Assembly (NCBI RefSeq): GCF_011602365.1
Contig: NZ_JAAONZ010000025.1
Location: forward strand, 1 to 64,000
DNA: 64,000 nucleotides
Direction: 5' to 3'
Origin: Pseudomaricurvus hydrocarbonicus
GTDB lineage: Bacteria; Pseudomonadota; Gammaproteobacteria; Pseudomonadales; Cellvibrionaceae
Shown: one piece after another, positions 1-9,148 of the stretch
Numbering within the stretch: position 1 is the stretch's first letter
Layout of the letters: each line of letters opens with the position of its first letter
Program-made: the position numbers and the translations under genes
The notes under the pieces: generated by a model
Told to the model about the DNA's origin: nothing
Databases searched by the model: none
The model's input: the letters and a program-made list of their open reading frames with translations, nothing else

Positions 1-1
1 G

Positions 2-157
2 GAGTTGTGCCCTGAAAAAGGAAATCGTTCAAATAGTAAACTGAATCAGGGTTTGAAGCTCAAACTGGCCGCTGGCGCGGCCTTGATTGCGACGGAGCTG
101 GGTATTGGTGAAACATCCGGGCTAGTCTGTTGCGCTGCCTTGTTTATCGGTCGCTAA
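2..157 (+). CDS. 3' end of an unidentified gene entering from the left edge
   Basis: An open frame runs from the window edge to a TAA at 155-157 without interruption, about 51 codons. The last half is hydrophobic (Ala/Gly/Leu-rich, ending LFIGR), as in a C-terminal membrane segment. It points towards rpoD, and the hairpin at 189-219 lies between them. I do not recognise the family. It could also be a chance open frame, because only 150 bases are visible. Confidence 0.25.
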   Translation, partial: ELCPEKGNRSNSKLNQGLKLKLAAGAALIATELGIGETSGLVCCAALFIGR

Positions 158-188
158 AATTCTGTGCGGAAACACAAGCAGATTAAAC

Positions 189-219
189 ACAGAGAGGCGC
201 TTTAAAAGCGCCTCTCTGT
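189..219. terminator. Bidirectional hairpin between rpoD and the left-edge gene
   Basis: A nearly perfect inverted repeat (ACAGAGAGGCGC, a short A/T loop, then GCGCCTCTCTGT) lies 50 bases after the rpoD stop. A short T run follows on the plus strand and a TTTAAT run on the minus strand. The position between convergent genes fits a shared terminator. Confidence 0.7.
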
Positions 220-269
220 TTGGTTCATCCGCCTGGTTCAGCGGACGTTAGTTTGATTCGCCTGAACGC

Positions 270-2102
270 TTACTGCTCGTCGATGAAGCCGCGCAGGTGA
301 TCGGAGCGCGAGGGGTGGCGCAGTTTGCGCAGCGCCTTGGCTTCGATTTGACGAATACGCTCACGAGTGACATCGAACTGCTTGCCCACTTCTTCCAGGG
401 TGTGGTCAGTGTTCATGTTGATGCCGAAACGCATGCGCAGCACTTTGGCTTCCCGAGCGGTGAGGCCGGCCAGCACTTCTTTAGTAGCTTCTTCCAGACC
501 CTGAGAGGTCGCGGACTCCACGGGTGAAGTGATGGTGTTGTCTTCGATGAAGTCGCCCAGATGTGAATCTTCGTCATCACCGATCGGGGTTTCCATGGAG
601 ATGGGCTCTTTGGCGATTTTCAGTACCTTGCGAACCTTGTCTTCCGGCATTTCCATCCGCTCGCCCAGTTCTTCCGGAGTCGGCTCACGGCCCATCTCCT
701 GAAGCATCTGGCGGGACACTCGGTTCAGCTTGTTGATGGTTTCAATCATGTGCACCGGAATACGGATGGTGCGCGCCTGATCCGCAATGGAGCGGGTGAT
801 GGCCTGACGAATCCACCAGGTGGCGTAGGTTGAAAACTTGTAACCGCGGCGGTATTCAAATTTGTCGACGGCCTTCATCAGGCCGATGTTGCCTTCCTGA
901 ATCAGATCGAGGAACTGCAGGCCGCGGTTGGTGTATTTTTTCGCAATTGAAATCACCAGACGCAGGTTGGCCTCGACCATTTCTTTCTTGGCGCGGCGGG
1001 CGCGAGCTTCGCCAATCGACATGCGACGGTTGATCTCTTTGATTGAGCTCAGGTCCAGTTGTGCTTCTTCTTCCAGCTGCTTCAGCTTGCGCTGCGCACG
1101 GAGAATTTCGTCACACACGGTTTTGATGGAATCGGAGTAGTCGCGTTTTTTGGCGATGATGTCCGGGATCCAGTCTTCATTGATTTCGTTGCCAGGAAAC
1201 TCTTTGATGAAGGTTTTGCGTGGCATTTTCGCAGTGCGAACACACAGGCTCATGATGCGGCGCTCTTCAGTGCGCACACGATCCAAGACGCCGCGAACAC
1301 GGTTGTAAAGTGGATCAAACTGACGTGGCGGCAGCTTGAAGAACTTAAACACTTCGCCTTGCTCTTCCAGCGCCTGAGCAGCCTGCTTGCTCTCGCGGCC
1401 GTATTTTTCGAAGGCCTGGTTGGCCGCCTCAACAACTTTCACCAGTTCGGCAACGCGGGCTTTGGCTTCTTCGGGGTCTACGCCGCCGGTGCTTTCTTCA
1501 TCGTCGTCGGCATCGGCGTCATCGCTCTCGCTTTTCTCCGCGGCCGCCTTGCTTTGGTCCAGGGCGGAAGGAACGTCTTCAGCAGGATCGAGCCAGCCAG
1601 CAATCACGTCCGGCATGCGACGTTCTTCTTGCTCGATCAGATTGTACTCATTGATAAAGGTTTGCACGGTGCCTGGCCAATAGGACATGGCGTGCATCAA
1701 TTCACGGGTGCCTTCTTCGATGCGCTTGGCAATGGCGATTTCGCCTTCACGGGTCAGCAGCTCAACGGTGCCCATTTCACGCATGTACATGCGCACGGGG
1801 TCGGTGGTGCGGCCGGCTTCAGTTTCTACGGCGGCCAGGGCGGCTGCGGCTTCGGCTGCGGCGATTTCATCGGCGGAGGAGTCACCGTCAGCCATCAGCA
1901 GGGTGTCTGCGTCCGGTGCGGTTTCAAAGACCTGAATGCCCATGTCGTTGATCATCTGGATGATGTCTTCGACCTGATCCGGATCGGAAATGTCCTCGGG
2001 CAAATGGTCGTTCACCTCGGAGTAAGTCAGGTAGCCTTGCTCCTTACCGCGGGCGATCAATTCTTTGATGCGAGACTGTTGCTGCTGAGCGTGTTCAGAC
2101 AT
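270..2102 (-). CDS. rpoD: RNA polymerase primary sigma factor RpoD (sigma-70)
   Basis: Housekeeping sigma factor that directs RNA polymerase to -35/-10 promoters. The 610-residue protein has all expected parts in order: region 1.1 (about 1-80), an acidic Ala-rich stretch, region 1.2 ([12 protein letters not shown], about 100-130), the long non-conserved region with an Asp/Glu-rich segment near 190-210, region 2 ([13 protein letters not shown], then the -10-binding [10 protein letters not shown] helix), region 3, and region 4 with its helix-turn-helix ([20 protein letters not shown]). The length matches the 610-620 residues usual in gammaproteobacteria. It is the last gene of the rpsU-yqeY-dnaG-rpoD operon. 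A gap of 164 bases after dnaG holds a good -10 box, so it probably also has its own promoter. Confidence 0.98.
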   Translation of the reverse strand: MSEHAQQQQSRIKELIARGKEQGYLTYSEVNDHLPEDISDPDQVEDIIQMINDMGIQVFETAPDADTLLMADGDSSADEIAAAEAAAALAAVETEAGRTTDPVRMYMREMGTVELLTREGEIAIAKRIEEGTRELMHAMSYWPGTVQTFINEYNLIEQEERRMPDVIAGWLDPAEDVPSALDQSKAAAEKSESDDADADDDEESTGGVDPEEAKARVAELVKVVEAANQAFEKYGRESKQAAQALEEQGEVFKFFKLPPRQFDPLYNRVRGVLDRVRTEERRIMSLCVRTAKMPRKTFIKEFPGNEINEDWIPDIIAKKRDYSDSIKTVCDEILRAQRKLKQLEEEAQLDLSSIKEINRRMSIGEARARRAKKEMVEANLRLVISIAKKYTNRGLQFLDLIQEGNIGLMKAVDKFEYRRGYKFSTYATWWIRQAITRSIADQARTIRIPVHMIETINKLNRVSRQMLQEMGREPTPEELGERMEMPEDKVRKVLKIAKEPISMETPIGDDEDSHLGDFIEDNTITSPVESATSQGLEEATKEVLAGLTAREAKVLRMRFGINMNTDHTLEEVGKQFDVTRERIRQIEAKALRKLRHPSRSDHLRGFIDEQ

Positions 2103-2151
2103 TCGAGAACCTGTAAGCTTGCTTGATGTTTAAAAGACGGGAAAACATGAA

Positions 2152-2157
2152 ATTATA
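2152..2157 (-). promoter_or_regulatory. Putative -10 box of an internal rpoD promoter
   Basis: The minus strand reads TATAAT here, about 50 bases before the rpoD start, inside the dnaG-rpoD gap. No good -35 match lies 16-18 bases upstream (AGAACA at 17), so recognition may need an activator or another sigma factor. E. coli rpoD also has internal promoters, including a heat-shock one, though theirs lie within dnaG. Confidence 0.4.
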
Positions 2158-2266
2158 GCCTATATGTTGAGCCATGTTCTAGAAATTCAACCTTGAGGTG
2201 TGAAATTTACCGATAAAACAGCTCTTTGTTCGGACGCCGGGCATTTTCCTGATCATTTTTACAGAG

Positions 2267-4309
2267 TTAGGTCCGATTCGGGGCTGGATTGGTGTGCAAT
2301 TCCCGAATCTGTTGTTTCTCTGATTCGCTCAGCTCATTAAAGTTCTTGGCGCTGAGCTTTTCCAGTGTCTGCTTCTGTTTTTGTTTGGCCAGATGGCTTT
2401 CGAGGCGGGTCAGGCAGTCCAGGTATTCCTGTTGGGCGTTGTAAGCGCCTCTCTGGCGAGCATCGTTGAGCAGCTCCACGGTGGCCAGCTTGGCGAGCTC
2501 ATCGGTGGCTTCAGCCCCTTTGGTGCCGCGCCAGTGGCCCAAAACCCGCGGCAGGCTGTAGCTGGGGCGCTGCCTGAGAAATTGCAGCAGTTCCAGGTAA
2601 AGCTTCAGGTCGCGGTCCTCACTCTTCTGGATGTTGGGGGTGTCCGGGGTTGTGGGCACCAGCTCCGGGTGTTGCAAGATCAGGGCGCAGAGTAATTTGC
2701 TGGGCGGCAGTTTGATGGGGCCGCGGTAGCCCATAGCGGGTTTTGGTGTGAGCGATTGCGTGGGTGTGGCGTAGTAGCCCGGCTCTTCATGGGGAGGGGG
2801 GGCATTGTCATCGTCAGGGCCAAGGTCAAAGCCATAGTCGTTCGCGTCTGGGAATGCCCGGTGCACGGGCGGGGTGGGGGTGTGACGACCCTGCGCTGCG
2901 GGAGTGACGGCGGGAGGCTCGTCATGGGGCGCTGAAAGGTCATGCCCGCGTTGCGAGCTGGGGTGCCCGGGGTATTCTTTAGGCTGGAGGGGCGGTGCGG
3001 GCCTTTCTGCCGGCGCATCGACCAGCTCCATGAGTGTGTCTATGGGCAGCCCGGTGCGCTGGGCCAGGTTGGCAAACATCAATTCCCGAAACACCCCGGC
3101 GGGCAGTTTGTGCAGCAGGGGCGCCGAGCGCTTGCTGAGGCGCGCGCGTCCTTCCATGGATTGTATGTCAATGCCGTCGGCCACGCTGTCGAACAGAAAA
3201 TCTTCCAGCGGCACGGCCAAGTCAATCATGGCCGTGAACTTGTCGGTGCCGACCTGGCGCACCAGGGTGTCCGGGTCTTCGCCGTCGGGCAGAAACAGGA
3301 ATTTCACCTGGCGCCCGTCCTGCATCGAACTGAGGCTGTTTTCCAGTGCGCGTCTGGCGGCATTGCGACCGGCTTCATCGCCGTCGAAACAAAACACCAC
3401 TTCCTGGGTGTATTTGAAGGCGAGGGCGAGGTGATCTTCGCCACAGGCAGTGCCGAGTGTGGCGACGCCGTAGCGGATACCGAACTGGGCCAGGGCCACC
3501 ACGTCCATATAGCCTTCAACCACCAGCAGGCGCGGCAGCTGCCGATAGGCCTGGCGGGCCTCAAACAGGCCGTAAAGCTCCCGGCCCTTGTGGAACACCG
3601 GGGTCTCCGGGGAGTTCAGGTATTTGGGTTTGTCGTCTCCCAGTACCCGGCCGCCAAAGCCAATGACCCGCCCGCGAGTGTCGCGAATGGGGAACATGAT
3701 GCGGTTGCGGAAGCGGTCGTAGCGTCGACCGTCTTCGGGGCGTTCAATCAGCATGCCGCCTTCGGCGAGCAGGTGTTTATCTTCGTCGGTCAGGCCAATG
3801 GCCTTGAGCAGATTGTCCCAGCCGGGTGGCGCGTAGCCGATGCCGAAGTCACGGGCAATCTCACCGCTCAGCCCCCGCTGTTGCAGGTAGTTGATGGCGT
3901 GCTGTCGCGCCGGACTGTGACGCAGTTGCTGACGAAAGAACTGGTCGGCTTTTTCCAGCAACTGATAAAGGTTTTTACGCTCTTGCTGGCGCGGTGAGTC
4001 ATCGCGGGCTTCACGGGGAACTTCCAGCCCCACCATCTTGGCCAGCTCTTCGACGGCGTCGGGGAAGTTGAGGCGGTCGTGTTCCAGCACAAAGCCCAGT
4101 GCGGTGCCGCTGGCGCCGCAGCCAAAGCAGTAGTAGAACTGCTTATCGGGGCTGACGGTAAAGGAGGGGGTTTTTTCTTCGTGAAAAGGGCAGCAGGCGC
4201 TGTAGTTTTTACCGGTCTTTTTCAGTTTGACGCGGGCGTCCACCACATCGACGATATCGATGCGATCCAGAAGATCGTCAATGAATGTTTGGGGAATTAA
4301 GCCGGCCAT
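2267..4309 (-). CDS. dnaG: DNA primase DnaG
   Basis: Makes RNA primers for Okazaki fragments at the replication fork, working with the DnaB helicase. The CHC2 zinc finger is complete (C40, H43, C61, C64). The catalytic core carries the TOPRIM signature (VVEGYMDVVAL, then DGDEAGRNAARR). The C-terminal helicase-binding domain runs from about residue 527. At 680 residues it is about 100 longer than E. coli DnaG. The excess is a Pro/His/Asp-rich linker at about 431-526, between the polymerase core and the helicase-binding domain. Second-last gene of the operon with rpsU and rpoD. Confidence 0.97.
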   Translation of the reverse strand: MAGLIPQTFIDDLLDRIDIVDVVDARVKLKKTGKNYSACCPFHEEKTPSFTVSPDKQFYYCFGCGASGTALGFVLEHDRLNFPDAVEELAKMVGLEVPREARDDSPRQQERKNLYQLLEKADQFFRQQLRHSPARQHAINYLQQRGLSGEIARDFGIGYAPPGWDNLLKAIGLTDEDKHLLAEGGMLIERPEDGRRYDRFRNRIMFPIRDTRGRVIGFGGRVLGDDKPKYLNSPETPVFHKGRELYGLFEARQAYRQLPRLLVVEGYMDVVALAQFGIRYGVATLGTACGEDHLALAFKYTQEVVFCFDGDEAGRNAARRALENSLSSMQDGRQVKFLFLPDGEDPDTLVRQVGTDKFTAMIDLAVPLEDFLFDSVADGIDIQSMEGRARLSKRSAPLLHKLPAGVFRELMFANLAQRTGLPIDTLMELVDAPAERPAPPLQPKEYPGHPSSQRGHDLSAPHDEPPAVTPAAQGRHTPTPPVHRAFPDANDYGFDLGPDDDNAPPPHEEPGYYATPTQSLTPKPAMGYRGPIKLPPSKLLCALILQHPELVPTTPDTPNIQKSEDRDLKLYLELLQFLRQRPSYSLPRVLGHWRGTKGAEATDELAKLATVELLNDARQRGAYNAQQEYLDCLTRLESHLAKQKQKQTLEKLSAKNFNELSESEKQQIRELHTNPAPNRT

Positions 4310-4430
4310 GTACCGAGTTTACCGTGTCTGCGAGAAAGCGGATACTGTTTAGAAAACTCGATTTCAGTCAATCGGGCGGTATTTGTGGTCGGTAGAGAGT
4401 GGCGCTGTTGTGGTGGTGGCCATGCGGGCT

Positions 4431-4880
4431 TTAGCCCAGCTTGGCTTTGACCAGCTTGCTCACTGCGCCGACGTCAGCGCGGCCTTGAACCTGAGGTTTG
4501 ATCAGCCCCATCACCTTGCCCATATCGCGAGCGCTTTCCGCGCCGCTGTCGGCAATAGCTTTGACGATGATCTGATCCAGTTCTTCATCGCTCAGGGCTT
4601 CGGGGAGAAACTCCTGAATCACGACCATTTCGGCGCGTTCGATGTCTGCCAATTCTTCACGCCCAGCGTCTACATACTGGGTGATGGAGTCGCGTCGCTG
4701 CTTGCACATCTTGTCGAGAATGACCAGCAGGCGGGCGTCATCGACTTCAATGCGCTCATCTACCTCAATGCGTTTGATCTCGGCTTGAATCATGCGGATG
4801 GTGCCCAGGCGCTGTTTTTCTTTCGCGCGCATGGCGGCCTTCATGGCATCTTTAAGCTGATCTTTCAGGGCAGTTGACAC
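4431..4880 (-). CDS. yqeY: GatB/YqeY domain protein
   Basis: A 149-residue YqeY-family protein, related to the tail domain of the GatB subunit of the tRNA amidotransferase. Its exact role is unsettled, but the family is often found beside rpsU and dnaG. The start MSTALKDQLKDAMKAAMRAKEK and the end VKAKLG are typical, and the length is standard. It lies between rpsU (about 140 bases upstream) and dnaG (121 bases downstream), all on the minus strand, so it belongs to the macromolecular synthesis operon. Its presence there is common in pseudomonads and relatives but not in E. coli. Confidence 0.93.
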   Translation of the reverse strand: MSTALKDQLKDAMKAAMRAKEKQRLGTIRMIQAEIKRIEVDERIEVDDARLLVILDKMCKQRRDSITQYVDAGREELADIERAEMVVIQEFLPEALSDEELDQIIVKAIADSGAESARDMGKVMGLIKPQVQGRADVGAVSKLVKAKLG

Positions 4881-4906
4881 GTTTTTGCTCCATATTTCAC
4901 ACGGCT

Positions 4907-4930
4907 GTGCCGCGAGAGGTCTCGCGGCAC
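4907..4930 (-). promoter_or_regulatory. Hairpin between rpsU and yqeY (likely attenuator or processing site)
   Basis: A perfect 11-base inverted repeat (GTGCCGCGAGA, GG, TCTCGCGGCAC) sits in the gap after rpsU. On the minus strand no T run follows, so it is not a strong intrinsic terminator. In E. coli a partial terminator at this place makes S21 mRNA more abundant than dnaG mRNA, and this hairpin may do the same or protect an rpsU mRNA end. Confidence 0.45.
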
Positions 4931-5021
4931 ACGGTGAATTGCAAGGGGGTTCGAGTGGAAGTCCGGGCTTAACGTTAAAGCTGTATCAGGCTTCGTGTCT
5001 GAACCGATTTACCAAGCGCTC

Positions 5022-5237
5022 TTAGTACAGGCGCTGGAACTTGCGGGATTCGCGCTGAACCTTTTTGGCGTGACGCTTAACAGCGGCAGCGGCAGCACGC
5101 TTACGAACAGTAGTTGGCTTCTCGTAGAATTCACGACGACGTACTTCGGCCAGAACGCCGGCTTTTTCACAAGAACGCTTGAAGCGACGCAGTGCAATAT
5201 CAAATGGCTCGTTTTCTTTAAGTTTTACTGAAGGCAT
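5022..5237 (-). CDS. rpsU: 30S ribosomal protein S21
   Basis: Small basic protein of the 30S subunit platform, needed for initiation on many mRNAs. The 71 residues have the family start ([21 protein letters not shown]) and the highly basic C-terminal half rich in Arg, Lys and Ala. First gene of the macromolecular synthesis operon, preceded by a good sigma-70 promoter about 100 bases upstream. It is divergent from tsaD, the usual arrangement in gammaproteobacteria. Confidence 0.97.
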   Translation of the reverse strand: MPSVKLKENEPFDIALRRFKRSCEKAGVLAEVRRREFYEKPTTVRKRAAAAAVKRHAKKVQRESRKFQRLY

Positions 5238-5331
5238 CTTTTTACCTGTTAAGTTGTCAATTCACCGAGAGAAACACCAGTATCCGGACAGCCCGAACAA
5301 AGGAATATTTCTCATAATCCAAGGGGCGCAA

Positions 5332-5360
5332 ATTCTATACACTTCACTTTAAGACTGCAA
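5332..5360 (-). promoter_or_regulatory. Sigma-70 promoter of the rpsU-yqeY-dnaG-rpoD operon
   Basis: Minus strand: TTGCAG (5355-5360), a 17-base spacer, then TAGAAT (5332-5337), overlapping TATAGA. Four of six -35 positions and most -10 positions match consensus, with ideal spacing. Transcription would start near 5325, leaving a leader of about 90 bases before the rpsU ATG. Confidence 0.6.
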
Positions 5361-5556
5361 TACGAATATGTGCTTGAAATTGATGTTTTGACTGGCTCTT
5401 GGGCCTCAGGCTGATTATCATGCCCGCCTTCGAGAGGCATTTTACGATAATGGGGCAGTGAAAACCGCCCAGAAGCCGCAAAAAAGGCCTCAAAACGACT
5501 ATCGACGCGATTCTCACGATGAAGCGCGATCAAACTCTTTGAAATAGGCATTTTCC

Positions 5557-6600
5557 ATGCGTGTGTTGGGCATCGAGACCTCCTGTGATGAAACGGGCAT
5601 AGCACTCTATGACAGCGAACAGGGTTTGTTGGGGCACAGTCTTTACAGTCAGATCGCCGTCCACAGTGAGTACGGCGGTGTGGTGCCAGAGCTGGCGTCA
5701 CGGGATCATGTGCGCAAAACCCTGCCTCTGATTAATGAGGTGCTGGCCAATACGGGTCTGACCAAGCAGGATATTGACGCGGTGGCCTATACCTCTGGCC
5801 CCGGACTGGTGGGGGCCCTTATGGTCGGCGCCTGTATCGGTCGGTCGCTGGCCTATGGCTGGAACGTCCCCGCGGTGGGTGTTCACCATATGGAGGGACA
5901 CCTGTTGGCCCCGATGCTGGAAGCTGAGCCTCCCGAATTTCCGTTTGTGGCCCTGCTGGTCTCTGGTGGTCACACCCAATTGGTGCAGGTGGATGGCATT
6001 GGTCGCTATACCTTACTGGGTGAATCACTCGATGACGCCGCCGGAGAAGCCTTCGATAAAGCGGCTAAAATGCTCGATCTGGATTACCCGGGGGGGCCCG
6101 AGGTGGCCAAATTGGCCGAACAGGGTAATCCTGAGCGATTTACGTTCCCACGACCGATGGTGGATCGCCCGGGGCTCGACTTCAGCTTCAGTGGGCTGAA
6201 AACGTTCACCCTCAATACCGTGGCCGAGCACGCCCTGGAAGATGGCCTGCCGGACGATCAGACCTGTGCGGACATCGCCTGTGCGTTTCAGGAGGCGGTG
6301 GTGGACACGCTGGTGATCAAGTGTCGCCGGGCGTTGCAGCAGTCCGGTTTCAAAACCCTGGTGATTGCCGGCGGGGTTTCCGCCAATACCCGCTTGCGGG
6401 AAAGGCTGGAAGCGGCTTTGGCAAAAATTGGTGCCAAAGTGTTTTACGCACGCCACGAATTCTGTACCGACAATGGCGCCATGATTGCCTATGCCGGCTG
6501 TCAGCGTTTGCTGGCGGGGCAGGGCGAGGCGCTGGGTGTGACCGTGACGCCGCGCTGGCCGCTGGACACTCTGCAACCCGTCGAGACGTCAGGGGATTAG
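5557..6600 (+). CDS. tsaD: tRNA N6-adenosine threonylcarbamoyltransferase TsaD
   Basis: Transfers the threonylcarbamoyl group to A37 of ANN-decoding tRNAs, acting with TsaB, TsaC and TsaE. The 347 residues begin [19 protein letters not shown], the ASKHA-fold phosphate loop. Metal ligands are seen in HHMEGH (about 109-114) and in the late [12 protein letters not shown] motif. The SGGHTQLV motif is also present. Length is normal. Divergent from rpsU with a 319-base gap; folB follows 111 bases downstream. Confidence 0.97.
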   Translation: MRVLGIETSCDETGIALYDSEQGLLGHSLYSQIAVHSEYGGVVPELASRDHVRKTLPLINEVLANTGLTKQDIDAVAYTSGPGLVGALMVGACIGRSLAYGWNVPAVGVHHMEGHLLAPMLEAEPPEFPFVALLVSGGHTQLVQVDGIGRYTLLGESLDDAAGEAFDKAAKMLDLDYPGGPEVAKLAEQGNPERFTFPRPMVDRPGLDFSFSGLKTFTLNTVAEHALEDGLPDDQTCADIACAFQEAVVDTLVIKCRRALQQSGFKTLVIAGGVSANTRLRERLEAALAKIGAKVFYARHEFCTDNGAMIAYAGCQRLLAGQGEALGVTVTPRWPLDTLQPVETSGD

Positions 6601-6711
6601 GTTTTGCGAAGGCGTTTGTTCGGGTATTCCGAGCATCGCCTGGCTGGCCCGGGGCACTGCCTTGCGGTCTCTTTTTAATGGCTCCACTTAACGCTTCCGG
6701 GGATCATCACT

Positions 6712-7068
6712 ATGGACATCGTTTTCATCAACGACCTGCGCATCGATACCATTATTGGTATTTATGATTGGGAGCGAGAGGTTCGGCAGACGGTCAGTCT
6801 GGATCTGGAGATGTCCTCGGATATCCGCCAGGCGGCGGCGACCGATGATATACAATACGCACTCAATTATAAGTCCGTGGCCAAGCGCTTGATCGAGTTC
6901 ATTGAGGGCAGTGAGTTTTTATTGGTCGAAACCATGGCGGAGCAGGTCTGCGACATTGTTCGCAGTGAGTTTGGGGTGGCGTGGGTAAAACTGTGTTTGC
7001 GAAAGCCCGGGGCTTTGCGCCATTCCCGCGATGTGGGATTGATCATTGAGCGCGGAGAGCGGTTCTGA
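6712..7068 (+). CDS. folB: Dihydroneopterin aldolase FolB
   Basis: Splits 7,8-dihydroneopterin into 6-hydroxymethyl-dihydropterin and glycolaldehyde in folate synthesis. The 118 residues show the family start (MDIVFINDLRIDTIIGIYDWE) and the late catalytic Lys region (VKLCLRKPGALRHS). A GGGG-rich ribosome site lies 8 bases before the ATG. The stop overlaps the folK start by one base (TGATG), so the two consecutive pathway steps are translationally coupled. Confidence 0.95.
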   Translation: MDIVFINDLRIDTIIGIYDWEREVRQTVSLDLEMSSDIRQAAATDDIQYALNYKSVAKRLIEFIEGSEFLLVETMAEQVCDIVRSEFGVAWVKLCLRKPGALRHSRDVGLIIERGERF

Positions 7069-7580
7069 TGGCCAGGGTATATTTGAGTTTGGGGAGCAAT
7101 ATTGAGCCCCGGACTTACATCGCTGCCGGTTTGGATGCGCTGGCGGATCGGTTTGGCGAGTTGGTGATTTCGCCGGTGTACGAGAGTGAGGCGGTGGGAT
7201 TTGATGGCGATAACTTTCTTAATCTGGTGGTGGGGGTTGAGACCGCCCTGTCCGTGGGGGAGTTGTCGCTGCAGCTTAAGGCCATAGAAGACGCCAACGG
7301 GCGTGAGCGCAGCGGCCCCAAGTACAGCGGACGGACGCTGGATATTGATATCCTGACTTACGACGACGTTTGTGGTGTGGTGGACGGTATTACCCTGCCC
7401 CGTGGCGAAGTGCTGAGAAACGCCTTTGTGCTGCAGCCCTTGTCGGACATTGCTCCGCAACAGAGGCATGCCAAAACCGGAGAGTCCTTTGCCGATCTGT
7501 GGCAGAGGTACGACCGGGATCAAAAATTATGGAAGATCGATTTCCACTGGCAACGCCAACAGATTTCTTGCGCTGACTGA
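7068..7580 (+). CDS. folK: 6-hydroxymethyl-7,8-dihydropterin pyrophosphokinase FolK
   Basis: Transfers pyrophosphate from ATP to hydroxymethyl-dihydropterin, the step after FolB. The start MARVYLSLGSNIEPR and the Mg-binding GRTLDIDIL near residue 90 are family hallmarks. The 170-residue length is normal. Where many homologues read APR.LDLDIL this one reads YSGRTLDIDIL, a mild change that keeps both metal Asp residues. The murI TTG follows after 9 bases. Confidence 0.93.
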   Translation: MARVYLSLGSNIEPRTYIAAGLDALADRFGELVISPVYESEAVGFDGDNFLNLVVGVETALSVGELSLQLKAIEDANGRERSGPKYSGRTLDIDILTYDDVCGVVDGITLPRGEVLRNAFVLQPLSDIAPQQRHAKTGESFADLWQRYDRDQKLWKIDFHWQRQQISCAD

Positions 7581-7589
7581 GTTCTTGAC

Positions 7590-8513
7590 TTGAAGTTGTC
7601 CCCCGCTCACATTCTTGTGTTTGATTCCGGCCTGGGCGGTTCCACCGTTATGCAGGCGATTCAGGCGCGCCTGCCATATTGCCGTTTCAGTTATGCGCTG
7701 GATGATGCCTGGTTTCCTTTTGGTGAAAAAAGCGACGCACAGTTGCTGCCCCGTATTCTCGCCTATTTTGAGGCGTTGCTTGAGCAGGCTCGACCCGACC
7801 TGGTCGTGATCGCCTGCAATACCGCCAGCACTTTGGCCCTGGATCATTTGCGACAGCGCTTTGAGGTGCCCTTTGTCGGGGTAGTGCCTGCGATCAAGCC
7901 TGCGCTTGAGCTTAGTCGTTCCGGTGTGGTGGGCTTGCTGGCAACCCCTGCGACCGTCAGGCGAGATTATGTGGATCGCCTGTGGGCGGAGCTGGCGTTA
8001 ACCCAGTCGGGGCTGGAAGCACAGGGGCGCCGCCAGTTGATTAAATTTTCCTGCCCGGCATTGGTGACGCTGGCGGAGGCCCGCTTGCGAGGTAAGGCCT
8101 TTGATGAGCTGGAGTTTGAGCGAGCGGTGGCGGCCATCAAAGCTCAGGCGGGGGCTGCCGGGGTCGATGTGTTTGTCCTGGGTTGCACGCACTTTCCGGC
8201 GTTAACGGATCGCTTGTCGGCCTGCTGGCCTGAAGACGTACAATGGCTGGACTCTGGTGACGCCATTGCTCGGCGAGTGGAGTTTTTATTGCGCAGCGGC
8301 GGGTTGCCGAATGGGGGGCTGTATCACGAAAGCTTGAGGCCGCAGCCGGGCCGCGCCGCATCAATGGGGGCCGCATCGGGGGTGTTGTACCAAACCGGTC
8401 GACTCGATGTTGAAGGCGCGGGCAAAAACGCGGCCCTGCCCGAGGTGCTGGTACAGTCTGGCGTAAAACACCGCAAGCCATTATGCCTTCAGGCAGTGGC
8501 GGCAGCGTTATAG
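7590..8513 (+). CDS. murI: Glutamate racemase MurI
   Basis: Makes D-glutamate for peptidoglycan. Both catalytic cysteine motifs are present (ACNTAS near residue 74, GCTHFP near 191), as is the N-terminal VFDSGLGG phosphate loop. The start codon is TTG at 7590, 9 bases after folK, so translation probably depends on coupling. After the normal racemase core (about 240 residues) there is a tail of about 50 Gly/Ala/Pro-rich residues, longer than usual. It is convergent with hsp20. The Asp/Glu racemase assignment is firm; the substrate is inferred from family. Confidence 0.9.
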   Translation: MKLSPAHILVFDSGLGGSTVMQAIQARLPYCRFSYALDDAWFPFGEKSDAQLLPRILAYFEALLEQARPDLVVIACNTASTLALDHLRQRFEVPFVGVVPAIKPALELSRSGVVGLLATPATVRRDYVDRLWAELALTQSGLEAQGRRQLIKFSCPALVTLAEARLRGKAFDELEFERAVAAIKAQAGAAGVDVFVLGCTHFPALTDRLSACWPEDVQWLDSGDAIARRVEFLLRSGGLPNGGLYHESLRPQPGRAASMGAASGVLYQTGRLDVEGAGKNAALPEVLVQSGVKHRKPLCLQAVAAAL

Positions 8514-8614
8514 CGTTCGGTATCAAGCCTTTCGAGAGAGCGTGTTCTTAAACTCTGGCCAAAACTGGCTCTGCTGGCCGGTGACGGCTTGCAAAGCCAG
8601 TTGGCGCACAGTTA

Positions 8615-9052
8615 TCAGTGGATATCGATGCGACGACTGCTGGCCGTTTTGGTTTCGGATTTTGGCACGGTAAGCGTCAAAATACCGTTCTTGAAGGTAG
8701 CATCGATGTCGCCTTGTTCAATATCACTGCCCAAATTGAAGCTGCGAACAAACTTGCCATAGCGCCTTTCCTGGCGAATGATCCGTCCGTCTTTTTCTTC
8801 TTTATCTTCCTGGTGGCTTTCGGCTTCAATGCTCAGTACCCCGTCTTCCAGTGTCACCTGTACATCGTTCTTGTCGATGCCCGGAAGCTCGGCGCTGATG
8901 AGGTATTGATTGTCCTTTTCCCTGACTTCAATGCGGGGCGAGAAGGTACTCCCTTGCTTGCCATTAAAGGTGTCACTTAACAGCTCGGGTGTGCGGAAAC
9001 GTTCTAACAGATTGTCAAAATCAAATATGGAGTTGCGTGGTATTAAGCTCAT
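8615..9052 (-). CDS. Small heat-shock protein, Hsp20/alpha-crystallin family
   Basis: ATP-independent holdase that binds unfolding proteins. The alpha-crystallin domain covers roughly residues 40-135 (SPRIEVREKDNQYLISAELP, then KFVRSFNLG and the groove strand NGILTLTVPK). A variable N-terminus (FDNLLERF) and a short basic tail with an I-D-I end complete it. I place the start at 9052 because GGAGG sits 5 bases before that ATG; the ATG at 9064 overlaps this ribosome site. A TATAAT -10 box lies at 9089-9094. Confidence 0.92.
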   Translation of the reverse strand: MSLIPRNSIFDFDNLLERFRTPELLSDTFNGKQGSTFSPRIEVREKDNQYLISAELPGIDKNDVQVTLEDGVLSIEAESHQEDKEEKDGRIIRQERRYGKFVRSFNLGSDIEQGDIDATFKNGILTLTVPKSETKTASSRRIDIH

Positions 9053-9088
9053 GGTAGCCTCCATTATCTGCGGTGTATGAGCATATTG

Positions 9089-9094
9089 ATTATA
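9089..9094 (-). promoter_or_regulatory. Putative -10 box for hsp20
   Basis: Perfect TATAAT on the minus strand, about 37 bases before the hsp20 ATG. The -35 region (CTGTAG at 17 bases) is poor, and I see no clear sigma-32 elements. Confidence 0.35.
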
Positions 9095-9148
9095 GAACCG
9101 AAATCGTATTTCTACAGCCTGCCTCGCAATGCTCGTTGAGCTGGCCTC

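Noticed and set aside
1059-2126. 355-codon open frame antisense to rpoD
   Set aside because: Composition is that of reversed rpoD codons (Phe/Gly/Ala/His-rich), with no ribosome site.
2942-3997. 351-codon open frame antisense to dnaG
   Set aside because: Shadow frame of an unmistakable primase gene.
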